The notes beneath the pieces were generated by a model. That model worked only from the letters and a program-made list of their open reading frames with translations, had not been told where the DNA came from and did no database searches. Position numbers and translations under genes: made by a program. Shown piece by piece: positions 26,320 to 35,719 of a stretch of 64,000 nucleotides of DNA. The first letter of the stretch is position 1. Each line of letters starts with the position of its first letter. The DNA comes from Terriglobia bacterium (lineage in GTDB: Bacteria; Acidobacteriota; Terriglobia; Terriglobales; Acidobacteriaceae), in contig JAIQFP010000021.1 in NCBI GenBank assembly GCA_020073165.1, forward strand, positions 1-64,000, given 5' to 3'.

Positions 26320-26550
26320 ATGACGACGCAACAGGTCACACTCCGCGAGTCACTCAAACGTCTAGGGTACGCTCAAAATAACCAAGTGAGGCTCTACGGC
26401 GAGGTATTTGACTTGGTGTCCGACCCGGTCAGCGTCGGCGAGAATTTCGTGTTTGTGGATGCACTGGAACGAAAATTAGGTCACGTCAGGCGCGTCAGCA
26501 TTCCACTGACCATCGTGCAGATGGCAAAGAAAGATCGCCGCGCAGCGTAA
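26320..26550 (+). CDS. Small conserved-looking hypothetical protein
   Basis: A 76-residue soluble protein without signal peptide or Cys pairs. The composition and layout look real: a helical start (LRESLKRLGYA), a β-rich centre (QVRLYGEVFDLVSDPVSVGENFVFVDALE) and a C-terminal strand (RRVSIPLTIVQMAKKDR). The frame begins at ATG 26320, although the ribosome-binding site is weak (ATTCTAATCTCTT). No family was recognised. It is followed within 20 bases by a copy of the dispersed intergenic repeat, the same arrangement as the small DUF2934-like gene at 20,591. Confidence 0.55.
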   Translation: MTTQQVTLRESLKRLGYAQNNQVRLYGEVFDLVSDPVSVGENFVFVDALERKLGHVRRVSIPLTIVQMAKKDRRAA

Positions 26551-26564
26551 GCGAACAACCCAAC

Positions 26565-26612
26565 CCGATTACTGCTGCAAAATCGCCATTACACCAGTAA
26601 CGCGCCCGTGGC
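26565..26612 (+). repeat. Dispersed intergenic repeat, copy 4
   Basis: Runs CCGATTACTGCTGCAAAATC then GCCATTACACCAGTAACGCG and CCCGTGG, closest to copy 2 at 20,859. Confidence 0.65.
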
Positions 26613-26714
26613 TTGTTTGTGAGAGAGTTCCACCCATTGGAGCCCACCGGCGAGCCTCAGTGCCCCCTGCTCACCATCTGCAGCCCCGATGCCGCGCACA
26701 ATTTGCCACCAGTC

Positions 26715-27956
26715 TCATTCGTAGCGCAGAGCTTCAATCGGGTCGAGCCGGGAGGCGCGCACCGCGGGGATCATGCCGCTGATCAGTCCGACCATGGTGA
26801 GGATCAGCGTGGCTACGATGAGCGTGCCGACGTGGATGGCCAGGCGGATGTCGCCGGCTTCGGCATTCTTGGCCATGGCGCTGTAGAGAGTGAGCCGTCC
26901 GACGGAGAGCGCAACCGCGTAGGCCAGCATCACTCCCAGCACCCCTCCCATGAAAGTAATAGTCAGCGCTTCTGCCAGGAATTGGATCAGGATGTGCCGC
27001 CGGCGGGCACCCAGGGCTTTTTCCACTCCGATTTCCCGAGTGCGCTGGGTCACCGAGACCAGCATGATGTTCATCAATCCAACCCCGCCGATGCCCAGGG
27101 TAAGCGTGCCGATGAAACCGAGCAGGATCTTCAGACCGAGGGTGATGACTTCGAACTGGTGGACCTGCTCCATCAGGTTAAACACCAGCAGGGCGCGGCG
27201 GTCGGTCTGGTTGAACTTGTGCTGGATGGCCATCACGGCGCGCACCGACTGCTCCAGCCTCGTATACTCCGTGGTCTCGTAGTTGAACCAGATGGAGTTG
27301 AGATAATGAGTGTCCTTCAGGTCGCGCACGGTGCTGAAAGGGACGAAGGCCACACGGTTAATGTCGCTGTCGCCCTCCTGCATTTTTGGCGCCAGGACAC
27401 CGATCACTTCGAAGCTGATACCGTCAATGCGAATGCGTTCGCCCAGCGCGTTGCGCCCGGAAAAGAGCTTCTCCTTGGCCTCGGAGGCCAGAACGGTGAC
27501 ACGGGCGCGCTCCGTCTCGTCCTCCTGGTTGTAGAAGCGGCCCTGCGCCAGCCTGAGCGCTCGGATGGAGTACACGTTGGGATAGTTGCCGGTTACCTGG
27601 AAGTTGAAGCTGCGGGTGTCGTACTGCATGCTGGCTTCTTTGCCCACTTCCGGCGTGATGTGCGTGATTTGCGGAATACTGGTGGTGAGGATGTCCACAT
27701 CCTCCATAGTCAGGCGAACGGGAATTCCCGCCTTCTGGCCGCCGGCCTGCATTGAGGTTTTGCCGGGCACGACGATCATCAACTTCGTGCCAAATTGGGC
27801 GAAGATGTTGGTGCAAGCCTGGCCAAAACCATCGCCGTAGGCCAGCAGCATGACCACCGTGGCGATGCCCCAGGCCATGCCCAGCATGGTCAGCGTGGTG
27901 CGGCGGCGGTTGTGCCGCATGGCGCTGTAGGCTTCGCGGAGTACGTCCTTAAGCAT
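26715..27956 (-). CDS. MacB-type ABC transporter permease (second of a pair)
   Basis: A 413-residue permease of the MacB/FtsX superfamily. It has an N-terminal membrane helix after a basic segment (HNRRRTTLTMLGMAWGIATVVMLLAYGDGF). A ~200-residue periplasmic MacB_PCD domain follows, then three C-terminal helices of the FtsX domain with GVGLMNIMLVSVTQRTREIG and EKALGARRR, and the usual end RASRLDPIEALRYE. MacB-type permeases couple cytoplasmic ATP hydrolysis to periplasmic movements that drive export or lipoprotein handling. Here no ATPase domain is fused or adjacent. It starts 4 bases after the upstream permease gene's stop, so the two are co-translated and probably form a heterodimer. It is the last gene of the receptor-GH2-permease series. 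Confidence 0.88.
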   Translation of the reverse strand: MLKDVLREAYSAMRHNRRRTTLTMLGMAWGIATVVMLLAYGDGFGQACTNIFAQFGTKLMIVVPGKTSMQAGGQKAGIPVRLTMEDVDILTTSIPQITHITPEVGKEASMQYDTRSFNFQVTGNYPNVYSIRALRLAQGRFYNQEDETERARVTVLASEAKEKLFSGRNALGERIRIDGISFEVIGVLAPKMQEGDSDINRVAFVPFSTVRDLKDTHYLNSIWFNYETTEYTRLEQSVRAVMAIQHKFNQTDRRALLVFNLMEQVHQFEVITLGLKILLGFIGTLTLGIGGVGLMNIMLVSVTQRTREIGVEKALGARRRHILIQFLAEALTITFMGGVLGVMLAYAVALSVGRLTLYSAMAKNAEAGDIRLAIHVGTLIVATLILTMVGLISGMIPAVRASRLDPIEALRYE

Positions 27957-27960
27957 GACC

Positions 27961-29208
27961 TTACTCCTGCCGCAGCGCTTCCACCGGCTGCAGCATAGCG
28001 GCTTTGCGTGCGGGGTAGAGTCCTGCAGCCACCCCCGCCAGGGTCAGGCTGCCGATGGCCACGATCGCCGACATGGGCACGATTCTGGGCGGATCAAAGC
28101 CACCCGGGCCGTGCTGCGTGTCCATGATCGCCATTAATCCGGCGGCAAAGCCCATTCCGATAAGACCGCTGAATAGCGTAAGCAGCGTTCCTTCCAGAAA
28201 AAACTGCAGCAGAATACTGCGGTTCGTGGCGCCCAAGGCCTTCCGCAGGCCGATCTCGTGGGTGCGCTCGGTGACCGCCACCAGCATGATGTTGATCACC
28301 CCGATCGCGCCCAGCGCCAGCGTTACCAGCCCCACGCTGCCCAGAAACACATTCATGGCGTCGAAGATCGAGCCGACCAGCTTGGACTGCTGAATGGTAT
28401 CCCAACCCTCGAAGGCGTTGTCATCGCGGTAATCGAAGCGGTGGTTGCGGGCGATGATCTTGCGGGCGTCTTCCTGGGCGAGCAGGTGCTCGTCGGTCAC
28501 GCGGGGCTGGTAGTTGATGAAGGAGATGGCATTCTCCCGCCCCTCCCCCTTGAGCGGGAAGTAGGTGGACATCACCTGAAAAGGGATATAACCGCGCATG
28601 TTGGTGGAGTTGTCATCCCCGCGGCCGACGCGCTGCAAGCTGCCCACTACTTCGAAACTGAGTCCATTGAGCAGAACGGTCGCGCCCACGGCAGGGCGCC
28701 CGGGAAACAAATTCCGAGTTAATTCATCGCCCAGCACGACGACGTTGCGCTTTTGGGTTTCGTCCAGACCATTGAGCCAGCGTCCCTGCTTGAGCGGAAG
28801 GTAGCGGATGTCGCCGTACTGGGGTTCCACGCCGATGATCTCGCCGTTGGCCGTGGCGAACTCGCTGACCGTGTGCAGGTCGGTGCGCGCCAGTACCGGC
28901 GTAGCATTGCGAACATGAAAGGCTTCTTTGCGGATATCCGCATAGTCCTGGTAGGTAAGCAGATAGGTTCGCGCCGAGCTCATGTTGCCCTGCACCACCG
29001 GAGCCCGTCCGGGGAAGATAAACATGATGTCTTTGCCGTACTGTTCCATCTCGCGCCTGTTGCCCGAGCGAAAACCCTCCCCCAGACCAACCAGCAACAG
29101 CAATGACCCCACACCCCAGGCGATGCCGAACATAGTCAGAAAGGAGCGCAGCTTGTGCGCCCACAAAGTGCGGAAGATTTGCACGAAAATGTCCAGGAAC
29201 ATCTGCAT
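27961..29208 (-). CDS. MacB-type ABC transporter permease (first of a pair)
   Basis: A 415-residue permease with the same plan as its downstream neighbour. The N-terminal helix reads KLRSFLTMFGIAWGVGSLLL, followed by a periplasmic MacB_PCD domain (about 50-260). The FtsX segment has GAIGVINIMLVAVTERTHEIG and RKALGATNRSI, and the protein ends PARKAAMLQPVEALRQE. Overall likeness between the two suggests an old duplication; loops differ strongly. The ATPase and membrane-fusion partners of a normal MacAB-TolC set are absent from the window. It lies 160 bases downstream of the GH2 gene on the same strand, so read-through is possible. By context it may export or signal a product of glycan breakdown; that is inference. 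Confidence 0.88.
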   Translation of the reverse strand: MQMFLDIFVQIFRTLWAHKLRSFLTMFGIAWGVGSLLLLVGLGEGFRSGNRREMEQYGKDIMFIFPGRAPVVQGNMSSARTYLLTYQDYADIRKEAFHVRNATPVLARTDLHTVSEFATANGEIIGVEPQYGDIRYLPLKQGRWLNGLDETQKRNVVVLGDELTRNLFPGRPAVGATVLLNGLSFEVVGSLQRVGRGDDNSTNMRGYIPFQVMSTYFPLKGEGRENAISFINYQPRVTDEHLLAQEDARKIIARNHRFDYRDDNAFEGWDTIQQSKLVGSIFDAMNVFLGSVGLVTLALGAIGVINIMLVAVTERTHEIGLRKALGATNRSILLQFFLEGTLLTLFSGLIGMGFAAGLMAIMDTQHGPGGFDPPRIVPMSAIVAIGSLTLAGVAAGLYPARKAAMLQPVEALRQE

Positions 29209-29370
29209 GAGTTGCCCGCAGAAACCGAGGATCGACCCTTATCTAAGCGAAACTAGGCGCGCGGCGTCACTCCAGATCCTAGCATTTCGCTTGCTTCAGG
29301 TCGGTGATTTCTGGACAGCTGGCCGCGATCGCCACGGTGCGAGGTGAGCTTTAGGTGGGGCCTCTCCCCG

Positions 29371-32118
29371 TCACTTGGTGGATTCCGCGGTGCGCAACTC
29401 CCTGAGGGGTAGTACCTTCTTGCCCACGTTGTAACCTTCAAGCCGGATGGCAGGCGACCAGCCTACCCGCGCGGGGATGCTGACTTTAGCGACGATTGTC
29501 CGCATCTCGTGAGGAAAGACGGTGACGTAGTTGTCGTCGTAGGTAATCGGCAGAATTTCCTCACCATCCACGCCATTCGTGACTTCCGCGCGCAGGAAAA
29601 AGGCCACGCGACTTGAATCGTTGGTCAGTGCGATGGTTGCGGTCCCCTCACCATTGGCCCGGGAGAAGACGCCGGAGATTTTCAGCTCGGCCGGGGGCAT
29701 GGTGTTCAAGGCAGACAGGTCAGCCCACTTCACCAGATTCGCCTTGAACTGCTCGTCATTTTTCGGTTCGCCCAGATCGTCATTGGTGGTGGATTCCCAG
29801 TACACGTTGTCCGCCAGGAGCTTATTGTTTGTGTCTCGCAGTTCACAGCGCACCAGATAGACCGGACTCACATCCGCGACTCGGCCGACCGTCATCGCCT
29901 CAGCCGAAGTGCTCGGTCCAATGCTGAAATCCTTCACTTCGTTGAAATACTTCCGGCTTCCGTCGAGGCTGTAAAACGCCACCGACAGTCTCAGGTGGTT
30001 GAGGGACTCGAAGGTCTGGTTGGTGACATAGACCTTGGCCGCGCTCCGGTCGCCGGTGGCGTGGTAGTCCCACACCACGCCAAGCGGACGTAGAGCTTTT
30101 TTTGCGCCGAAGTATCCTCCACCCTGCTTGAAGTAGTAGTCGAAGAGATGTCCGAAGAGCGACGGCCACGGATTGTTCATCATCCAGTGCACCGTCATTT
30201 TGCGATTGTTCCAGTGGGTCGCATAAGTCTCGTACTGGGCGCGGACGTCCTCGTAGTGGGCGAGTTGCGCCTTTCTGGAGAATTCCTCTGCGCTGCTGGA
30301 CGGCCCGTAGCGCTTGTCCAACACCCTCTGGATGTTTTCCAGCGTGCTGTTCCCCTCGTTGGCGCCCGCGTGAAAATACCAGGATTCGTTGATGGGCCAT
30401 AGCTTGTCTGGCGGGATGAATTTCTTCAGGCTTTCGAGCGGTGGAATGGTCTCGTTGTCGCCTTCCTCGGCGGACGAGCCTCGCGCCGGGCCGTATTTGT
30501 CACTGAACCAGTAGTACGGCGGCCGCCAGACGTATGGTCCCACCATGTGAATGCCGCTCCAGGAGCGGTTGTAGTTGGAGACGGTATCCACGGCAGCGTT
30601 CTGCCAGTGCAGTTCCTGGAGAATCTGGTGGTAGTCGTAAAGCACAGGATCGGGCGGAAGTCCGTCGCTGCCATTGGCCCAGATCACGACCGAGGGATGG
30701 GAGCGAAGCTCGCGAATGCGGGCACGCAAGCTGGCGCGGGCGACCCATTGATCCTCGGCGCTCCAAAGCTCCCAATGCTCCCATTGCGCGCAACACATCC
30801 AACCCAGCATCACGGGTACGCCTTCGCGGTCGGCGCGCTCGATCATGCTATCGTCGGCGATCTTTAGTTCCCAGCGGATCAGATTCAGACCGAGGTCCTT
30901 GACGTAGCGCATCGTCGCCGCGTCACGTTCCGGATCGTTCTTGAACAGCAGATCCGGACTGTACACGCCGCCGCGGATCAGATAGTCCCTTCCGTTGATC
31001 TGCAAGTAGAAGTTTCCGCCTCCGCCGATGTCAGGAAAGCTGCTGTCGGAATCGCGGCGCTGCGTGATTTGGCGGATACCGAAATCAATGGCCTGGAAGT
31101 CGGACAGCTTGTCGTTCGATTCGAAGCGCAGTTCGAGGTGATACAAATTTGGCTCGCCCCAGCGATAGGGCCACCACAGGTCAGGATTCGTGACGGAGAG
31201 CTGAGGATAATCCGCAGGCGTGAAGGTGACCTCCTGAGTCTGGTTGCGGACCAGGGACACACTCCGTTCGAACTTGACGCTCGGCTTGCCGGCCCGGGAA
31301 ATTTCACCGTACAGCATCCCCGAGACCGGCGTCGATGTGCTGTTGCTCAGGTCGCAATACACCGTGAGAAATGCCGGGGTGGTCGCGGGCAGCGGAAGCG
31401 CGGTCGCAACGTAAGCATTCCGAATCGTAACCGCCCCAGTGCTGCTCAGGTACACCCGTTTCCAGATTCCCGCATTACGGTCGGGCACGAACGGAATATC
31501 CAGATGCTTTTCTGCATCGTGGTATCCGATGTATTTCCAATTGATCCAGTCGAGCCAGCTATCGCCCAGTTCGATGCCTTCCGTCAAACCCTGCTCGGGG
31601 GTGACTCTCACCGCCAGCACATTGGAGCCTCCGGCAACCACAAACGCGGTGACGTCGAGCTCGAACTCGTTGTACATACCGACGGCTTGCCAGCGGCTGG
31701 CCACTCTGTGCCCGTTGAGCCAAATGTCGGCCCGGTAGTTGATCCCCTTGAAGATAAGCGAATACACCTCTCGTCCGGCGGGAGCAGCAAACGTGGTGCG
31801 ATACCACCAGTCCTGCTTCCAGAGTTCTCCCGGAGTGACGAGGTTCATGCCGTAATAAAGGTCCTTGTAAACGCCGTTGTCTTCCAGGATCTGTAGCACG
31901 GTGGCCGGCATGTGCTGGACGGGGTACCATCCCGACGCGTCGTAGCCCGCCTGGGAAACCAGGGCATCATCGCCCTGAACATTCCTTACCGAAGTCATCC
32001 GCCATCCGGATTGCAGTTCGGTGAGGTTGGGAGATTCTGGAGAGGCGAAGCCTTGCGACAGCAGAGCCCCTAGAAGGAGAAACACCACGGCACATCCGAA
32101 AGCCAGGTTCCGCTTCAT
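29371..32118 (-). CDS. Secreted glycoside hydrolase family 2-like enzyme (exo-β-glucosaminidase/β-mannosidase branch)
   Basis: A 915-residue exported protein (signal peptide 1-25). The sugar-binding domain with WYRTTFAAPAGREVYSLIFKG and ADIWLNGHRV (about 90-135) is the GH2 jelly-roll. An Ig-like domain, then the TIM-barrel follows, with DYLIRGGVYSPDLLFKND, LNLIRWELKIADDSMIERAD and HPSVVIWANGSD (about 490). Two more β-domains end the protein. In most GH2 enzymes the acid/base is the Glu of an Asn-Glu pair at the end of the …VxxWxxGNE segment; here that place reads ANGSDGLPPD, as in the chitosanase-type/exo-glucosaminidase branch, where the motif differs. INESWYFHAG (about 590) may carry the nucleophile. 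It starts 31 bases after the TonB receptor stop and is likely co-transcribed with it. Exact substrate uncertain. Confidence 0.8.
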   Translation of the reverse strand: MKRNLAFGCAVVFLLLGALLSQGFASPESPNLTELQSGWRMTSVRNVQGDDALVSQAGYDASGWYPVQHMPATVLQILEDNGVYKDLYYGMNLVTPGELWKQDWWYRTTFAAPAGREVYSLIFKGINYRADIWLNGHRVASRWQAVGMYNEFELDVTAFVVAGGSNVLAVRVTPEQGLTEGIELGDSWLDWINWKYIGYHDAEKHLDIPFVPDRNAGIWKRVYLSSTGAVTIRNAYVATALPLPATTPAFLTVYCDLSNSTSTPVSGMLYGEISRAGKPSVKFERSVSLVRNQTQEVTFTPADYPQLSVTNPDLWWPYRWGEPNLYHLELRFESNDKLSDFQAIDFGIRQITQRRDSDSSFPDIGGGGNFYLQINGRDYLIRGGVYSPDLLFKNDPERDAATMRYVKDLGLNLIRWELKIADDSMIERADREGVPVMLGWMCCAQWEHWELWSAEDQWVARASLRARIRELRSHPSVVIWANGSDGLPPDPVLYDYHQILQELHWQNAAVDTVSNYNRSWSGIHMVGPYVWRPPYYWFSDKYGPARGSSAEEGDNETIPPLESLKKFIPPDKLWPINESWYFHAGANEGNSTLENIQRVLDKRYGPSSSAEEFSRKAQLAHYEDVRAQYETYATHWNNRKMTVHWMMNNPWPSLFGHLFDYYFKQGGGYFGAKKALRPLGVVWDYHATGDRSAAKVYVTNQTFESLNHLRLSVAFYSLDGSRKYFNEVKDFSIGPSTSAEAMTVGRVADVSPVYLVRCELRDTNNKLLADNVYWESTTNDDLGEPKNDEQFKANLVKWADLSALNTMPPAELKISGVFSRANGEGTATIALTNDSSRVAFFLRAEVTNGVDGEEILPITYDDNYVTVFPHEMRTIVAKVSIPARVGWSPAIRLEGYNVGKKVLPLRELRTAESTK

Positions 32119-32149
32119 GGTCGCAGACCGCCGTCCTTTGTCTCTGTCT

Positions 32150-35100
32150 CTAGAACGAAAGCTTCAACGCGAACTGGATCTGGCGCGGGTCGCGGGCCGC
32201 AGTCAGGAACCCGAATTCCGGAGTATTGAACGTGGTGGTGTTGATCGAGTTCTGAGGCCCCGACTTGGCAAACTGCAGGTTGGGGTGATTCCACACATTG
32301 AAGAACTCTGCCCGGAACTCGAGCTTGGTGCGCTCGGTGATGCTGAAGTTCTTGAACAGCGACATATCCCAAATCTGGTACCCGGGACCCGGAACCGTGT
32401 TACGGCCGACGTTGCCGAACGAGCCGAAACCCGGATCGGTGAAGGCGCAGGGGTTGACCCATGACGTGATGGTGTGAGTGCGATCCGCCGCCAGCCCGCC
32501 CTGAGAGATTGTCAACTGGCAGTTGGGGTCGGGATTTGCAGCAATCGGGCCAGCCTTGAAAGGATCGGCAACCAGGTCTGGACGTGACTGGCCGTCGGAG
32601 TTCGAGAAGCTGTTGTCATCGAGAATCGTGAACCAGTTTCCGGTGGAGAAGCTGGTAATACCGCCAACTTGCCAGCCACCGATGATCTGGTTGAGCGCCC
32701 CGCTGGCGTTCCGGGCAAACGCCTTGCCTCGTCCAATCGGCAGCTCATACAAGTAGCTCAGCACCAGCCGATGCCGGATATCGAAATCGGCGTTGCCGTA
32801 CTCCCGGTTCGGTGTCTGATAAAAGCGGAAGTCGCCACCGTTCTGGGCGCCGAGGTCGGCATTGGACGCGATATCGAGGGCGTGGGCCCAGGTGTACGCC
32901 ACCAGAAAAGAAAGCCCATGGGAGAAGCGTTTCTCGGCTCGCAGTTGCAGGGAGTTGTAGTTGGACTGGCCGGCTGATCGGAACCAGCCAATGAAGCCGT
33001 CAATCGGGGGGAAGGGCCGCCGGGTGTCCTCTGGGGGAGGGTTGGGACTGGGATCGGGCAGGGCCTGGTTGCCGTTGAGATAGATGTACTGCTTGAGGCC
33101 TCGCGAGCCGGCATAGGTGGCCTCGAAAACAGTGTTGCCCGGCAATTCGTATTGCGTCGAGAGGTGCCACTGCTGCGTATAGGGCGTGACCAGGTGCGGA
33201 TCAATCGAGAACAGCAGCGGAGTATTTGGATCCACCAAGGCATTCGCCGGAAAACCAGACGCGAGCGTGGGGATGCCGGCGCTGGCCAGGCTGCAATCCT
33301 GAACCGCGCTCGCCGCAGACTGTCCGCAAGGATTGTTGAAATTCTGGATGGCGAAGAACGGCGGGTTAAACCCCATGCTAGGATTGGAATAGGGGCCAGC
33401 CTCGCTGCCTCCGTAGAAGATGCCATAACCGGCGCGGACCACCAGCTTATTGGTGGCCTGGTACGCCAGTCCGATGCGGGGCGCAAAATTGTTCCGGTCG
33501 GGCGAGATCAGGCCCCGGCTGCCAATGGCCTGCAGCGGGATGATGTCGGCCAGGGCCGGATTCAAGGTCACATTCAACCCTTTGGGAACAATCAAACTGT
33601 CGGTCGCCAGATCGAAGGTCCCCTGCTGATTGTTCTTCTCCTTCACTGTAGTGAACAGTTCGTACCGCAAGCCAAGATTCAGTGTGAGCTTGGGAGTGAT
33701 CCTCCAGTCATCTTGCGCATAGAACGCATACACCGGCCGGCGGTAATCAATATTGTGATAGTTATTGATGCTCCCGCCGTCGCTGAGTCCGATCAGAAAA
33801 GACGCCAAGCCTGAGCCGCCGGTGCCTGGATTACCTGGATTGTCGGTAAATTGCGGTCCGAAATCCAAAGTGCCGCGTGAAGCGGCTGGCTGGAAGATGG
33901 TGAATTGCTCGAAGCGCACCTCGGTACCGAACTTCAACGAGTGATTGCCGCGCACCCAGGTCAGGTTGTCGAGGAAGCTGTAAGTGTTCTGAATTTCGAG
34001 GGACGGAAGGAAGGTTGGACTGCCAATTTGTGAGACATCGCTAAACGTGAGCTGGGGCAAGCCGCCGTTGTCGGGCAGGTTGGGAATGCCGGGAAATCCG
34101 CCGGTAAAATTCAGCAGTTGCTCGCTGCTCTTGTCGAAGTTGATCTGCTGCCGTTGCGAGTGGATGCGGTTGTATCCCACGCGGAATTCGTTGATCAGTT
34201 GCGGCCGGAATAAGTGCGTCCAGCTGGTGGCAAAGCTCCGATAGGCATTGTCTTCAACGCCACCGAAAAATCCGCCACCATCGCCTCCGGTGGTGTCGAA
34301 TGGACCGGGAATCACGCTGGGCTGGTTCTCGAAACTAAAACGAAAGAAGGCAAAGTCTTTCTCGGTGAACTTCTGGTCTACGCGGACGTCGAAGTTGTTG
34401 CGGTTCTCGGTCCGCACCGGGTTGGACAGATAGTTGAAACCGTTGCCGTTGACGTTGGCCCGCGGGTAGAGCTTCAGGATGGCCGCCGCCAGCGGATCGA
34501 ACTCCCCAATCTGGTTCTCCGCGAACGGCACCCCGCACAAGCCGGTCGGATTTCCTCTCTGCTCAAATGCACCGTTCAGGTTGGCAGTTTGCCGGGTATC
34601 GAAGATTTCACCCGCGAAGGTCGGATTTCCACCGCAGTCCAGGGTTGGAAAGGTGACGTCCGGCTGGTTGGGGTCAGGCGCAAAGGTGACCGGCGAGGTT
34701 GTGTCCAGCTGGGCCAGGAAGCTCCCGTTTATCTGGTCATCAGTGGGGACGGTTGACGCCAGCGTCTGCGCTTGCCGGATGCGCAGCCCCTCGTAATCCA
34801 CGAAGAAGAACATCTTGTTCTTCACCAGCGGCCCCCCAAAGGTGGCGCCAAACTGGTTCTGCTTGTAAGGAGCGATGGGACGGTCGGCAAGGTCGAAGAA
34901 ATTCTTGCCGTCGAGCTTTTCGTTGCGCAGGAACTCGTACACGCTGCCGTGCCACTGGTTGGTACCGGACTTGATGGTGGCGTTAATGATCGCCCCATTG
35001 CCACGCCCGAACTCGGCGCTATAGGCGTTGGTCTGGACCTTGAATTCCTCCAGCGCCTCCACCGAAGGCTGGATCACGTAGTTGGTTTCATTCAACAGAT

Positions 35101-35719
35101 CGGGGAGATTGGAGTTATTGTCCACGCCATCGAGCAGGAAGTTGTTCTGCAGGGAGCGCGCTCCGCTGGCGGAAAACCCAAAGCCTCCTTCATCGCGTGC
35201 GCCCGGTTCACTCGGAGCGGTGCCGGCGGTCAGCAGCGCCAATTGGGCGAAGTTGCGTCCGTTCAGCGGCAGGTTGGCCACCCGCTTGCTATCCACCACC
35301 TGGCCTAGTTCGGAGGTCTCCGTCTCCAGTAACGGAGTGGCCCCCGTCACTTCGACGGCCTCTGTGATCGCCCCCACTTCCAAAGTGACATTCACGGGGA
35401 TGCGCTGTTGCACGTCGAGGCTCACCGGAACGGACACGGCTTTCTTGAAACCCGGATGCTCTACGGTAACGGTGTAACGCCCCACACGCAGATTACTGGC
35501 GACGTAGTCGCCGGACTGGTTGGTCGTGGTGTCGAAGGTGATGCCCCGTTCGACATCTGTGACCGTGACCTTGGCGCCTGCCACCACCGCGCCAGTCTGA
35601 TCTTTTACCGTACCCACAATGCTGCCGGTGTCTTTTTGCGCCCAGGCGGGGGCGGCAAACACGATGCAAACAACGACAAGGATGAAAGCAGACAGGCGGG
35701 AACTGGCCAAGCTCGGCAT
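32150..35719 (-). CDS. Oar-like TonB-dependent receptor with carboxypeptidase-regulatory N-terminal domain
   Basis: A 1,189-residue outer-membrane protein. Signal peptide 1-27 is followed by a CarboxypepD_reg β-sandwich (about 31-115: GSIVGTVKDQTGAVVAGAKVTVTD … SGDYVASNLRVGRYTVTV). Next comes a plug domain with LPLNGRNFAQLALLTAGT and SARSLQNNFLLDGVDNN, and a long series of amphipathic strands. It ends in FALKLSF, the terminal aromatic residue expected for barrel insertion. Acidobacterial genomes contain many such Oar-type receptors, generally tied to uptake of large nutrients such as oligosaccharides. The GH2 enzyme encoded 31 bases downstream supports a glycan ligand. A promoter with a clear TTGACA lies 150 bases upstream (35,845-35,874). 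Confidence 0.9.
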   Translation of the reverse strand: MPSLASSRLSAFILVVVCIVFAAPAWAQKDTGSIVGTVKDQTGAVVAGAKVTVTDVERGITFDTTTNQSGDYVASNLRVGRYTVTVEHPGFKKAVSVPVSLDVQQRIPVNVTLEVGAITEAVEVTGATPLLETETSELGQVVDSKRVANLPLNGRNFAQLALLTAGTAPSEPGARDEGGFGFSASGARSLQNNFLLDGVDNNSNLPDLLNETNYVIQPSVEALEEFKVQTNAYSAEFGRGNGAIINATIKSGTNQWHGSVYEFLRNEKLDGKNFFDLADRPIAPYKQNQFGATFGGPLVKNKMFFFVDYEGLRIRQAQTLASTVPTDDQINGSFLAQLDTTSPVTFAPDPNQPDVTFPTLDCGGNPTFAGEIFDTRQTANLNGAFEQRGNPTGLCGVPFAENQIGEFDPLAAAILKLYPRANVNGNGFNYLSNPVRTENRNNFDVRVDQKFTEKDFAFFRFSFENQPSVIPGPFDTTGGDGGGFFGGVEDNAYRSFATSWTHLFRPQLINEFRVGYNRIHSQRQQINFDKSSEQLLNFTGGFPGIPNLPDNGGLPQLTFSDVSQIGSPTFLPSLEIQNTYSFLDNLTWVRGNHSLKFGTEVRFEQFTIFQPAASRGTLDFGPQFTDNPGNPGTGGSGLASFLIGLSDGGSINNYHNIDYRRPVYAFYAQDDWRITPKLTLNLGLRYELFTTVKEKNNQQGTFDLATDSLIVPKGLNVTLNPALADIIPLQAIGSRGLISPDRNNFAPRIGLAYQATNKLVVRAGYGIFYGGSEAGPYSNPSMGFNPPFFAIQNFNNPCGQSAASAVQDCSLASAGIPTLASGFPANALVDPNTPLLFSIDPHLVTPYTQQWHLSTQYELPGNTVFEATYAGSRGLKQYIYLNGNQALPDPSPNPPPEDTRRPFPPIDGFIGWFRSAGQSNYNSLQLRAEKRFSHGLSFLVAYTWAHALDIASNADLGAQNGGDFRFYQTPNREYGNADFDIRHRLVLSYLYELPIGRGKAFARNASGALNQIIGGWQVGGITSFSTGNWFTILDDNSFSNSDGQSRPDLVADPFKAGPIAANPDPNCQLTISQGGLAADRTHTITSWVNPCAFTDPGFGSFGNVGRNTVPGPGYQIWDMSLFKNFSITERTKLEFRAEFFNVWNHPNLQFAKSGPQNSINTTTFNTPEFGFLTAARDPRQIQFALKLSF

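Noticed and set aside
26613-29347. Several long + strand frames over the permease genes
   Set aside because: They are antisense to two clear MacB-type permeases and have biased composition.
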